Assembly: GCF_027568395.1 (NCBI RefSeq) | Contig: NZ_JANKZL010000008.1 | Location: forward strand, 124,001-188,000 | Reading direction: 5' to 3' | Origin: Aminobacter sp. HY435 | GTDB taxonomy: Bacteria > Pseudomonadota > Alphaproteobacteria > Rhizobiales > Rhizobiaceae | DNA length: 64,000 nt | Shown here: one piece after another, positions 56,349-64,000 of the stretch | How positions within the stretch are numbered: the first letter of the stretch is position 1 | Layout of the letters: each line of letters opens with the position of its first letter | Made by a program: the position numbers and the translations under genes | The notes under the pieces: generated by a model | What the model saw: the letters and a program-made list of their open reading frames with translations, nothing else | The model's database searches: none | What the model was told of the DNA's origin: nothing

Positions 56349-57521
56349 ATGATGGCTGTTGCGTTGTATGGCGTTATCGGCTTGGCGGCGTTCGTCGCGA
56401 GCATGTTGACGCTGTACGCATATCGTTTCGCGGTGACGGGCCTTGTCCAGCCCGTCAAAACCAGGGTCACTGCCGAATATCACAATACGATAAGCCGGTC
56501 CGCGCTGAACGGAACACGTCAGTTCTGGAACAATATCCAGTTGCTGAGGCTGCTGGCCGCCTTTGCCATCGTCTATGTTCACCTCGAGCCGGTTTTCAAT
56601 GCCGTCAACGCAGGGGCCGAGGTGGTGGAAACACTGCGCTTCGGAACGGATCTTTTCCTCGTCGTCGCCGGGTTTCTATCCGCCCATGTGCTCGGCAGGT
56701 CCGGCAAGCCGGCCGGCGTCTATTTGCGCGACCGGGCAATCCGCATCCTGCCGCTGTATTTCATTTTCACAATGCTTGCCTTTGCCGCCAAGAACGTCGC
56801 CTCAGGCTACGGCAGTCTCACTGTTCGTGAGCTCGTCATGTCGCTGGCTTTCATCCCCTATGGCCCGTATCCGATACTTCATCCAACCTGGACGCTGGTG
56901 GTCATCGTCGAGTTTAGCCTGATCATCGCTGCCTTTCAGCTCCTGAGCGTCAGGAACGGAGTGTATCTTGCGGCTGCCTTCGTGGTGCTGATCACCTCGC
57001 TTGGCTGGTTGTTCCCGCCGGACAATCCGGCGCTCGTTGCCTACACCAACCCCATTCTGATCGACTTCGCGCTCGGCGTTGTCGTCTACAGGCTGGTCTC
57101 GGGCGAGAAGTTCGGAACGTCGAACTTCCAGGCTGCGACATCGCCCGCCCTGGCCATGATTGTCATCAGCGTGAGCGCAGTTCTTCTGCGGCCCTACCTT
57201 TGGCCTGCGCTGCCACGATTGGTCGGGTTGGGAGTGCCCGCGACCGGCCTCTTGTTCGGCGCGGTGCTTCTGGAGCGGGCAGGGTGGTCGCTGACCTGGC
57301 TTCCTGCGAATTTCATCGCGAAATGCACTTACTCGATCTATCTCTGCCACCAGTTCGTCAATGGTGTGTCCGAAAAGATTTCGACCCACGCCGGCGCTTC
57401 GTCTTACGTGCCAGTTGCCATTCTGGTGCTGACGCCGGTGGTCGTAACGACAGTTTCCATCGGCGTCTTCGCGTTTGTCGAAGCCCCGATGACGCGCTAT
57501 CTGAGCGGTCGCACGGCCTGA
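56349..57521 (+). CDS. Membrane acyltransferase family protein (AT3 type)
   Basis: 390 aa with about ten membrane helices. The acyltransferase-3 signatures are NNIQLLRLLAAFAIVYVHLEPVFN, FLVVAGFLSAHVLGRSGKPAGVYLRDRAIRILPLYF, and the terminal YSIYLCHQFVNGV with the conserved histidine. These enzymes O-acetylate or O-succinylate surface polysaccharides. Two ATGs (56349, 56352) are adjacent; the SD is weak. Base use is slightly less GC-rich than core genes, which could mean an accessory origin, but there is no mobile element nearby. Confidence 0.87.
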   Translation: MMAVALYGVIGLAAFVASMLTLYAYRFAVTGLVQPVKTRVTAEYHNTISRSALNGTRQFWNNIQLLRLLAAFAIVYVHLEPVFNAVNAGAEVVETLRFGTDLFLVVAGFLSAHVLGRSGKPAGVYLRDRAIRILPLYFIFTMLAFAAKNVASGYGSLTVRELVMSLAFIPYGPYPILHPTWTLVVIVEFSLIIAAFQLLSVRNGVYLAAAFVVLITSLGWLFPPDNPALVAYTNPILIDFALGVVVYRLVSGEKFGTSNFQAATSPALAMIVISVSAVLLRPYLWPALPRLVGLGVPATGLLFGAVLLERAGWSLTWLPANFIAKCTYSIYLCHQFVNGVSEKISTHAGASSYVPVAILVLTPVVVTTVSIGVFAFVEAPMTRYLSGRTA

Positions 57522-57677
57522 TGCGGCAAGGTTAGCCGGCTGATTCCCGAAAATTTAGCGGTGGAGCGCCCGTATCCTGCCAATTTGCCACGCTTTGTTC
57601 CACTAGCCATGGCATCTGCCGGGCTCTAATGACATGTGCGCGCTGGTTTACGTAGGCAGCGAGATTTCGGGGACTGT

Positions 57678-58769
57678 ATGACCATGCTGATGTCGTCCAG
57701 GACGGACGACCTGCCTTCCGGGGCCGCCGCCGCCGATCATGCGGACGAGAAGGCGCTGGTTCGCCGTCTCGCCTCGCACTGCAACCGCTTTCGCGATCCT
57801 GACGACCGCCGCGCCGCCTTCGAGCTTGCGGTGACGCTTGTGCCGTTCCTGGCGGTCGGCGCGCTGCTGGTGTGGCTCTCCGCCTATGCCGGGCCGCTGC
57901 TCGGCGGCTGGCGTTTCGGCCTGATGGCTGTGCTGGCGCCCATCGGCGCGGCATTTCTGGTCCGGCTGTTCGCCATCCAGCATGATTGCGGCCACGGCTC
58001 GTTCACCAGTTCGCGCGCAGCAAACCGGCTGATCGGGCGGGTGCTCAGCGTGTTCACCTTCACGCCCTACACGCTGTGGCAAAAGGCCCATGCCGTTCAC
58101 CATGGCTCGTCGGGCAATCTCGACAAGCGCGGCATCGGCGACATCGACACCCGCACGGTCGCCGAATACCGCGCCATGACGTTCAGCCAGCGACTGGCCT
58201 ACCGCGTCTACCGCAATCCGGTGGTGCTGATCGTCATCGGCGTGCCGATCTATTTCCTGATCGCTCACCGCCTGCCCTATAATGACGCAATCCCGCGGCT
58301 TGAAGCATGGCGCAGCGCCGGCGGCCTCAACCTCGCGCTGCTGGCGGTCTATGGCACGCTGGTCTACCTGGCCGGCTGGATGGTGCTTGCGGCTGTCGTG
58401 CCGGTGGTCGTGATGGGCGCCTGGGCCGGCGGCTGGCTGTTCTACATCCAGCACCAGTTCGAGGAAACGCGCTGGGATGCGGGTGACGCCTGGGACCTGC
58501 ATGTCGCGGCGTTCGGTGGCAGCTCGTGGTACGCCTTGCCGGGCGTGGCGCAGTGGTTCACCGGTTCGATCGGCCTGCATCACATCCATCATCTGTGCAG
58601 CCGTGTGCCGTTCTATCGCCTGCAGGCATGTTTCGACGCCTCTGGCGAGCTCCGCGCCGCAAGCGCCAGCGTCAAGCTGACCTTCCTGAAAAGCCTGCGC
58701 TGCATCAACCTGGCGCTGTGGTGCGAAAATCGCCGCAGGCTGGTGACCTTCGCCCAGGCCGGGATCTAG
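57678..58769 (+). CDS. Fatty acid desaturase family protein
   Basis: 363 aa di-iron membrane enzyme. The three histidine boxes are HDCGHGSF, HAVHHGSSGN and GLHHIHHLCSRVPFYR, preceded by two hydrophobic hairpins (about residues 55-100) and followed by a second pair (about 180-260). It should introduce a double bond into an acyl chain in the membrane, or hydroxylate it. The start at 57678 follows GGGGAC; 14 more codons upstream are possible. Divergence from usual bacterial desaturases is minor. Confidence 0.9.
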   Translation: MTMLMSSRTDDLPSGAAAADHADEKALVRRLASHCNRFRDPDDRRAAFELAVTLVPFLAVGALLVWLSAYAGPLLGGWRFGLMAVLAPIGAAFLVRLFAIQHDCGHGSFTSSRAANRLIGRVLSVFTFTPYTLWQKAHAVHHGSSGNLDKRGIGDIDTRTVAEYRAMTFSQRLAYRVYRNPVVLIVIGVPIYFLIAHRLPYNDAIPRLEAWRSAGGLNLALLAVYGTLVYLAGWMVLAAVVPVVVMGAWAGGWLFYIQHQFEETRWDAGDAWDLHVAAFGGSSWYALPGVAQWFTGSIGLHHIHHLCSRVPFYRLQACFDASGELRAASASVKLTFLKSLRCINLALWCENRRRLVTFAQAGI

Positions 58770-58863
58770 GCCGGAGTTTCGGCGCAAGCCCGGCAGCTTG
58801 CGTCCGGGGCGCGGGTGCTCTTGTCTCTGACATCGGTGTCAGTCCGTTCGCGCGTCTTCCGCG

Positions 58864-59616
58864 TCATTCGAGAAGGCTGGCACCTGTCGACGCCGACCCG
58901 ACTTCATGATTTGGCGTGGTCTCACTGATCTCCCTTACGATCTTCAGCCGCAGTGCCGATGCATAGAGCGAGGTCGTCGACAGCGGCATGACAAAGGAAT
59001 TTGGGCCGCCAATGACGTTGTCGGCGAAGTATTGAGCAAGATCGATTCGAACCCCCGGCATGGACTCCGGGACTGCGATCGCATTGATCGTAAACCCGGC
59101 CTTGATCGCCCTCGAGCGACTGTCCGCAACAGGCAGTCCATCATTGTTGGTGCCGTTGGCGGAGATGTCGATGATCTTGTTGGCCGGATTTCCATTGTAG
59201 GTGTTCAAGAGCCTTATGCTCAGGTCGATGGCAAAGGAAATGGAGGTCCTGCACATGGATTCGCAGCCAAGGCCTTTGTCCCCTTCGTTGCGGATGGCCG
59301 ACGCCACAATGTTTGCATCTTCTGCGCCGCAGATGTTGGTCCATGGCACCACAGTGCGCATCTGGCCGTAGCTGGACCACTCGACATAGGTGACCGCGAT
59401 GCAGCCCGTGAGAGTGCGGGCGATGGCGGAAAGCACCGCTTGCGAAGAAAGCGCTGCGGCATGCCCCTCGCGTTGCAGGTAGGCAGTGGCCGGATCGACG
59501 GAACCAGACACATCCACCGCAAACACGATCGCGGTGTCGACCTCATCGGCACGGGCCTGTGAGGGGCAACAGACCAATGCGGCCAGGATCAGCAATCGTT
59601 CGGCAGGGGACGTCAC
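58864..59616 (-). CDS. DUF1194 secreted VWA-like protein
   Basis: 250 aa from a GTG start. The signal peptide (LLILAALVCCPSQARA, cleavage near ARA-DE) precedes DTAIVFAVDVSGSVDPATAYLQREGHAAAL, a MIDAS-like DxSxS metal site, followed by VTYVEWSSYGQMRTVVPWT and IIDISANGTNNDG. This is the DUF1194 domain, a von Willebrand A-like fold. Function unknown; an extracytoplasmic protein-binding role is plausible. Four cysteines near the middle could form disulfides. The start lacks a clear SD. Confidence 0.82.
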   Translation of the reverse strand: MTSPAERLLILAALVCCPSQARADEVDTAIVFAVDVSGSVDPATAYLQREGHAAALSSQAVLSAIARTLTGCIAVTYVEWSSYGQMRTVVPWTNICGAEDANIVASAIRNEGDKGLGCESMCRTSISFAIDLSIRLLNTYNGNPANKIIDISANGTNNDGLPVADSRSRAIKAGFTINAIAVPESMPGVRIDLAQYFADNVIGGPNSFVMPLSTTSLYASALRLKIVREISETTPNHEVGSASTGASLLE

Positions 59617-60028
59617 CCCATGGCTGGGCCTCTCGGAAGGGCGTCAGCATTTCCCTCGGCTGTGATGCTACGCCTCACCTGTGCCCGCCAACAGATGACC
59701 AAAGGAGCTAAAGCTTTCGGTGTCGTCGTCCTAGCGACTGTGCCAGCGGCAAACGTGCTCGCAGTAGCGCGAGCACTGGCCACATGCATGTCGGCTTGGG
59801 TGCAAACAGCCGAGTGACTGCTCCATTGCCCAACAGCAGGCCGGCGGCTTTTGGACGAGCGGCCGGCCTTTGACTGGGGACCCTCTCAAGGGTTTGTCAC
59901 CGATGGGCTAAGTCCAGTCGGCGAAGAATCTCGGGCGGGTTGATTTCAGCAGGTGGTTCCCGACTGTCGCCTGTTCACGTTGAAGCGCGGGTGCCCATCA
60001 GCTGTTGACGGGCACCCGGGGTGAGCAA
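59617..60028. other. Intergenic region (412 bp)
   Basis: No gene is supported: a plus-strand reading of 65 codons (59620-59817) has no SD. Two inverted repeats are visible: AGGCCGGC...GCCGGCCT near 59840-59870, and CGGGTGCCC (59988-59996) / GGGCACCCG (60010-60018), the latter immediately after the DUF1684 stop and so a candidate terminator for the minus-strand operon, though without a T-run. Confidence 0.4.
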
Positions 60029-60919
60029 TCAGGAAGCGACGGATCTTGCGGGCTGATAGGTCATTGTCCTCGCCACATCCTGCGCGGGGCGCTTCTCGCC
60101 CGCGAGCACCTCGAAATCGAGCTGGTTCTCGCGAGGAACCAGCGGGCAGGTAACGAAGTTTGTGAAGGCGCATGGCAGCGCGACCGCGTAGTTGAAATCG
60201 ATCCAGTCGATACGGCTGTTCGTCTCGTCGGTGAACTGCAGTTCGATGACGCGGCCAGCACCATAGGTGACGGGACCGCTGGTCTTGTCGCGAACATGCG
60301 CCACTGGCTGCACGCCAGATGCCGTGTCCTTGCCGATCAGTTCGATGGTGTAGCTCTTGCCGTTGTGCTCGAAGGTGAAGGTGCCGATGCGCGGCGTCGA
60401 TTCACGCACGCCGGCTTCCACCGTCTCCGCCTCGTACTCGGTTGTTACGGTCGGCTGGTAGACGCCGCGGATACGCCATGCCGGGTCGTAGTCGAACGCG
60501 CTGACGCCTGCCTCTTCCACGGACGTTGCCACCCTGGGGTCGCGCACGCGCACGCCGTAGAGGGACTGGCCGTCATTCTTGCTGCGCAGGATGGTCTCGA
60601 CCTCGTTCACGCCAAAGTAGACCGGCTCGCTCTTGCCGTGGCCGTAGGTCTGGTTGCGCCCCGGGACGATTTCGACTGGCCCCGCGGGATACGCGCCATT
60701 GACGGAAAGGTTAGGCCCCGAAGCGGGCGGGGTGAACATGACCCGGCCGTCTTCAACCGACCAGGTGCCGGGAAGCAGGTCGAAAGTGACGTCCTTGTCG
60801 TCCGCTTCCAGCCAATACTGGGCAACCAGCGAGGTCCAGCCATAGGGGCGGAACATCGTGGCGACATGGGCGTAGCGCCATTCGCGCCACTGGCCTTCCA
60901 AATGTTCTCTTGTGGGCAT
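60029..60919 (-). CDS. DUF1684 protein
   Basis: 296 aa. The C-terminal half has the DUF1684 signature IDFNYAVALPCAFTNFVTCPLVPRENQLDFEV, with conserved Pro-Cys pairs and an Asn of the predicted active cleft; the N-terminus resembles a small beta domain. Members of this family are widespread but unassigned. The start at 60919 has AGGGAG 6-11 nt upstream. It lies 22 nt after the BAAT-type hydrolase and is the last gene of a four-gene minus-strand operon. Confidence 0.85.
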   Translation of the reverse strand: MPTREHLEGQWREWRYAHVATMFRPYGWTSLVAQYWLEADDKDVTFDLLPGTWSVEDGRVMFTPPASGPNLSVNGAYPAGPVEIVPGRNQTYGHGKSEPVYFGVNEVETILRSKNDGQSLYGVRVRDPRVATSVEEAGVSAFDYDPAWRIRGVYQPTVTTEYEAETVEAGVRESTPRIGTFTFEHNGKSYTIELIGKDTASGVQPVAHVRDKTSGPVTYGAGRVIELQFTDETNSRIDWIDFNYAVALPCAFTNFVTCPLVPRENQLDFEVLAGEKRPAQDVARTMTYQPARSVAS

Positions 60920-60941
60920 GTTCGTCTCCCTTTCGAAGAAT

Positions 60942-62291
60942 TCAGCTGTTTGCTTGGGCATTCTGGCGGCCTGCGGAGCCGGCGACCTCGCCGAGGAAGG
61001 CGAGCATGCCGCGCCAGGAGCCGTCGTCGGCCCTGGAGTTGCCGGAGGGTGTGCCGCCGTTGGTGTAGGGCACCTTCGAGACCGGATGCAGGCGGCTCAG
61101 TTGCGTCGACGGCACGATCGGCAGGTTGATGGCGTGGCCGGCATCGTCGAAGTCGAGATGGCGGACCAGATGCGGATGGTCGTGCTTTTGCAGGGTCGAG
61201 ACGACCATGCGGGAATAGAGGCTGGATGGCCAGGCGCGGTCGTCGCGTCCCGAGATCAGCAGGACCGGGCCTGCAATGTTCTCGACCGGAATGCGCGCCC
61301 GCGCCACAAGCGCAGTATCCTTCAAGCCCTCGAAGAAGACCGAGTGGTGCCGGCTGGGCGGCGGATCGCCGGCCCAGGGGTGCCAATGCACGGCGGCATT
61401 GTCTTGCCATAGATGCGCCAGTGGTGCGCCGCCCCTTGTCCAGGTGGTGCCTTGCCAGCCACCACGCGCCGGATCACCGGCGCCCTGGGCGCCATGGACC
61501 ATGGCGCCGGGCACGAACGCGATCACGGCGGAGACCAGGTCCGGGAAGGTGGCGCCCAGCAGGAGCGCGAGCTCGCCGCCGCGCGACTGACCGCTGACCG
61601 CAACGAAGCCGTCCTTTGGCTGGAGTTCCCGACGCGCCCAGCGCAGGCCGGTCTCAAGATACTCGAGCGGCGTTTCGGTGATGAAGGGCGACAGGCCCGG
61701 CGCCTTGAAATAGCCGAGCGCAAAGGCCTGGTAGCCGCGGGATGCGAGCAGTGCGGCGCGCGGTTCGTTGATGCCGCCGCCGGAGCCGTTGAGCACCATC
61801 ACGACCGGATGAGGGCCAGGTCCCGCCGGCGTGAACAGCGTGCCGACCAGCCCGTCGGCGCGGATCTCCTGCCGCTCCACTCCAGGTGCGGCAAAACCCT
61901 GAAAGAGCTTCGCCTCGGCCCGGGCGCCAGCGGCGGTTTCGGCTGACAGCGTCGTCTCTAGCGGCTGCATGACATCGTCGGCGAAGAGCTCGGCGCTCGT
62001 GCTGTCGACAGGCTGCTGGCTCCAGATCAGGCCCATTGCCGAGACTTCCGCATAGTCGCCGCCGACCGGAGCGTCACGGGTCAGGTCGACGACGCCCTGC
62101 GCGTCGGCCATGAAGGTCGCCTGGCTCATCCAGACGACGCCGCGCGCCCGCTCGGTGCGGGCGGAGATGGCGACAAGCTCGTCGGCAGCGAGGCCGGAGA
62201 CGACGATGCGGCGCGGCTCGTCGATGAGGCCATCGACAGGATCGATAAAAAGGACAGGCGCGGACACAGGCTTTGTCGTCATCTGGATCAT
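60942..62291 (-). CDS. BAAT/acyl-CoA thioesterase-type alpha/beta hydrolase
   Basis: 449 aa with a beta-sandwich N-terminal domain (about residues 10-110) of acyl-CoA thioester hydrolase/BAAT N-terminal type (RIVVSGLAADELVAISART) and a C-terminal alpha/beta hydrolase. The nucleophile elbow is SGQSRGGE (Ser236); ISGRDDRAWPS and FDDAGHAINLP supply the acid and histidine. Serine rather than cysteine points to a thioesterase/hydrolase and not an amino-acid N-acyltransferase. Substrate unknown. It is the third gene of the GntR-Ldh2-hydrolase-DUF1684 operon. Confidence 0.86.
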   Translation of the reverse strand: MIQMTTKPVSAPVLFIDPVDGLIDEPRRIVVSGLAADELVAISARTERARGVVWMSQATFMADAQGVVDLTRDAPVGGDYAEVSAMGLIWSQQPVDSTSAELFADDVMQPLETTLSAETAAGARAEAKLFQGFAAPGVERQEIRADGLVGTLFTPAGPGPHPVVMVLNGSGGGINEPRAALLASRGYQAFALGYFKAPGLSPFITETPLEYLETGLRWARRELQPKDGFVAVSGQSRGGELALLLGATFPDLVSAVIAFVPGAMVHGAQGAGDPARGGWQGTTWTRGGAPLAHLWQDNAAVHWHPWAGDPPPSRHHSVFFEGLKDTALVARARIPVENIAGPVLLISGRDDRAWPSSLYSRMVVSTLQKHDHPHLVRHLDFDDAGHAINLPIVPSTQLSRLHPVSKVPYTNGGTPSGNSRADDGSWRGMLAFLGEVAGSAGRQNAQANS

Positions 62292-62319
62292 TATCTCTGC
62301 AGGTGGGTGGCCGGCGTGG

Positions 62320-63234
62320 TCATCGGCCTGCCGGGCCGGTCATGCTGGCGAGATAGGTGTCGAGACGCTGTGCGAAATCGCCGTCAAGTTCGGCGTCGAT
62401 CGACAGGCTGCCGCCGCGCGGCCAGTGCCCGCCGCCATCCACCCAATCGCTCTTCAACCCGGCAAGCCTGGCTTGCCAGTCGATGCCCTTTTCGGCACGG
62501 GCCGGATCGAAGGCGAGGATGAACACGCCGCGGCCCTTCGGATCATCCCTGCCGCCGCCGGCGACGCCGGCCATGAGCTCGACCACGAGCCCGAGCAGCG
62601 AGCCGATCTGGCCGCCGCGCGGCAGCAACGCCGCAACCTCTGATGCAATGCTGGTCGGCCGACCTTCGCCGTCGAGAGCAATTCCTTCAGGCAATGGAGC
62701 GCCGGAAGCGCGGGCATTGCGGATGTCGGCCATGGTGGTGGTGCTGGTGGCGACGTCGATGACGATGCGGTTCGCGCCTTGCCCGATGGCAAGCGCCAGC
62801 GGATTGGTGCCGATCACCGGACGGCTGCCGCCATGTGGCGCGACGAAAGGCGGGCCCTCGGCACCGGCGATAGCAAGGAGACCCGCATCGGCGAGATGGC
62901 GGACGAAGGGGGCGAGCCGGCCAAAGCCCCTGACGCCGCGCAGGAAGACGGCGGCGATGCCGAACCGTCGGGCGGCTTCGACCAGGTCGAGCGTGGCGCT
63001 GGCGACCGCCAGGGGCGCAAAGCAGGAAGAACTGTCGAGCCAACTTATGGCCTGCGAGCCCTCGCGTGCCGGCACCGGGGCAGCGTCCGCCGACCATTCG
63101 TCGAGCATGGCGATGCCGAAGCGTGGCTGGCCGAGCGCATCGGCCTCGACCAGCGCCGAGGCCGCGAGCCTGGCAGCCGGGCTGCCGCCGAGCGCAGCCG
63201 ACAGCCGGTCTACCGCATCAGGGATCGCGATCAT
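62320..63234 (-). CDS. Ldh2/malate-lactate dehydrogenase family protein with altered active site
   Basis: 304 aa, shorter than the usual 330-360. It keeps the family's GTNPLALAIGQGANRIVIDVATS nucleotide-binding segment and GQIGSLLGLVVELMAG. However, the N-terminal motif that normally reads SHG...R is here ALGQPRFGIAMLDEW, so the catalytic His is Phe39 and the Arg is Met43. It may have lost dehydrogenase activity or act on a different substrate (for example a cyclic imino acid). The start overlaps the GntR stop by 4 nt. Confidence 0.82.
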   Translation of the reverse strand: MIAIPDAVDRLSAALGGSPAARLAASALVEADALGQPRFGIAMLDEWSADAAPVPAREGSQAISWLDSSSCFAPLAVASATLDLVEAARRFGIAAVFLRGVRGFGRLAPFVRHLADAGLLAIAGAEGPPFVAPHGGSRPVIGTNPLALAIGQGANRIVIDVATSTTTMADIRNARASGAPLPEGIALDGEGRPTSIASEVAALLPRGGQIGSLLGLVVELMAGVAGGGRDDPKGRGVFILAFDPARAEKGIDWQARLAGLKSDWVDGGGHWPRGGSLSIDAELDGDFAQRLDTYLASMTGPAGR

Positions 63235-63944
63235 TCGGCTGGGCTCCTTGCTGTGCCGCCAAGCTGGATCTCGCTTTCCGACAGGTAGCCAAGCGTCATC
63301 AGGCGCTCGATCAGGAACTCCCGGGAGTGCTTGATATGATCGAACTCGATCGTCGCGGCCCGCTCGCCATCGCCGGCTTCGATCGCATCGACGAGTGCCG
63401 TGTGCTCATCGGAATGCTCGCCCGTCTTGACCGTGAAATCGATGGCGAAGCGCAGCAGGCGCTCGAGCTCGTCGAACAGGCTCTCCGAGAGCGCGACGAA
63501 GCGCTTGTTGCGGCTGCAGCGGGCAATAGTGAGGTGAAAGCGCCGCGCCACCTGCTGCATGGTGCCGATATCCATCGGCTCGGAATATTCCCTGACGATC
63601 TGGCGCAGCAGGGCTATTTCCGCCGGTGTGGCGTAGCGCGCCGCCTGGCGGGCCGCATGCGGCCCGATCGCCGAGCGCATGTCGAGGATATCGTGCACGG
63701 CCTGGAAGGTGATCGGCGCGACGCGATAGCCGCTGCGCGGCAGGATCGTGACCAGCCCGTCAGCGGCGAGCCTCTGCATGGCATCGCGCACCGGCGTCTT
63801 CGAGACCTCGTACTGGCTGGCGATGGAGGCAGCATCGAGCGTCGTCCCCGGCACGATCTCGCAGCGCATGATCTCCTGGCGCAGAGCCAGGTAGATGCGC
63901 TCCGAAACCGGTGCATGGGCGGTGGGGTCGGCCTCAACGGTCAT
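63231..63944 (-). CDS. GntR family transcriptional regulator (FadR/FCD type)
   Basis: 237 aa. N-terminal winged helix (RIYLALRQEIMRCEIVPGTTLDAASIASQYEVSKTPVRDAMQRLAADGLV) and C-terminal FCD ligand domain with FHLTIARCSRNKRF and the HSDEHTALVDAIEAGD metal-binding helix. It probably represses the operon it heads until a small carboxylate is present. Its stop overlaps the Ldh2-like start (ATGA). Good SD (GAGGAAC) on the minus strand. Confidence 0.92.
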   Translation of the reverse strand: MTVEADPTAHAPVSERIYLALRQEIMRCEIVPGTTLDAASIASQYEVSKTPVRDAMQRLAADGLVTILPRSGYRVAPITFQAVHDILDMRSAIGPHAARQAARYATPAEIALLRQIVREYSEPMDIGTMQQVARRFHLTIARCSRNKRFVALSESLFDELERLLRFAIDFTVKTGEHSDEHTALVDAIEAGDGERAATIEFDHIKHSREFLIERLMTLGYLSESEIQLGGTARSPAE

Positions 63945-63966
63945 GAGCTTGTGTTCCTCAGCCCAC

Positions 63967-64000
63967 TCAGTGCTTCGCCCAGGGCACGAAACGTCGCTCC
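63967..64000 (-). CDS. 3' end of a gene cut by the window edge
   Basis: On the minus strand the last bases read ...ERRFVPWAKH followed by TGA at 63967-63969, 22 nt before the GntR start. The C-terminus looks like that of a real enzyme, and the spacing suits an operon, but too little is visible to name it. Confidence 0.35.
   Translation of the reverse strand, partial: ERRFVPWAKH

Noticed and set aside
59620-59817. 65-codon plus-strand ORF divergent from the DUF1194 gene
   Set aside because: No SD at either possible start, and the product has no signal or conserved feature I can point to.

Overview
The window is GC-rich chromosomal DNA of an alphaproteobacterium, most likely a Rhizobiales member of the Phyllobacteriaceae (Mesorhizobium/Aminobacter-like). 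This rests on familiar gene neighbourhoods (sucCDAB...lpdA; tesB-glnK-amtB...ftsK-lolA-xth; hemC-hemD-Mic60-hemY), CtrA-type TTAA-N7-TTAA boxes, and small palindromic repeats of the kind common between rhizobial genes. It is almost wholly core metabolism and housekeeping. I saw no prophage, transposase, CRISPR array, rRNA or tRNA gene.

Layout. 1-10.8 kb: the 2-oxoglutarate dehydrogenase/succinyl-CoA synthetase cluster (3' end of sucC, then sucD, sucA, sucB), six accessory genes (secreted protein, MAPEG, VOC, LysE exporter, secreted protein, SDR) and lpdA with a strong terminator. 10.8-19.2 kb: a Pro/Ala-rich membrane protein, a TraB/GumN protein, a XerC-type recombinase, rimM-trmD, a TauE/SafE permease, rplS, and a two-gene amino-acid ABC transporter lacking an ATPase gene. 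18.5-19.9 kb: a divergent pair, a secreted protein and a MarR regulator with a Cys/His-rich tail, with two matching 15-bp operators between them. 20-28.1 kb: leuC, a GGDEF protein, sdhCDAB whose 3' end is repeated in tandem, and a YceH-family protein. 28.3-34.2 kb: a Glu/Leu-type dehydrogenase, an AraC regulator, an OsmC protein, a UbiH-family hydroxylase and tesB.

34.2-43.7 kb: glnK-amtB behind a sigma-54 promoter with NtrC-like dyads, ftsK behind a CtrA box, lolA, exonuclease III, a cNMP-binding protein, a CenR-like response regulator and an L,D-transpeptidase. 43.7-54.7 kb: a LysR regulator divergent from a small gene and flanked by 17-bp repeats, a minus-strand run (methyltransferase, EVE, YciI, gpsA, tsaD), and a plus-strand haem run (hemC, hemD, Mic60-like, hemY) followed by TerB and a glutamine amidotransferase. 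54.8-64 kb: an AGE epimerase, an acyltransferase, a fatty acid desaturase, a DUF1194 protein, and a minus-strand operon reading GntR, Ldh2-like, BAAT-type hydrolase, DUF1684.

How it fits together: the suc/lpd and sdh blocks encode consecutive TCA-cycle steps. glnK-amtB couples ammonium uptake to nitrogen status. ftsK, the CenR-like regulator, lolA and the L,D-transpeptidase form a cell-cycle and envelope neighbourhood. The least-described parts are the MarR/secreted-protein pair (18.5-19.9 kb), the GntR/Ldh2-like/BAAT operon (60-64 kb), whose Ldh2-like enzyme lacks the usual N-terminal SHG...R residues, and several small ORFs and repeats.
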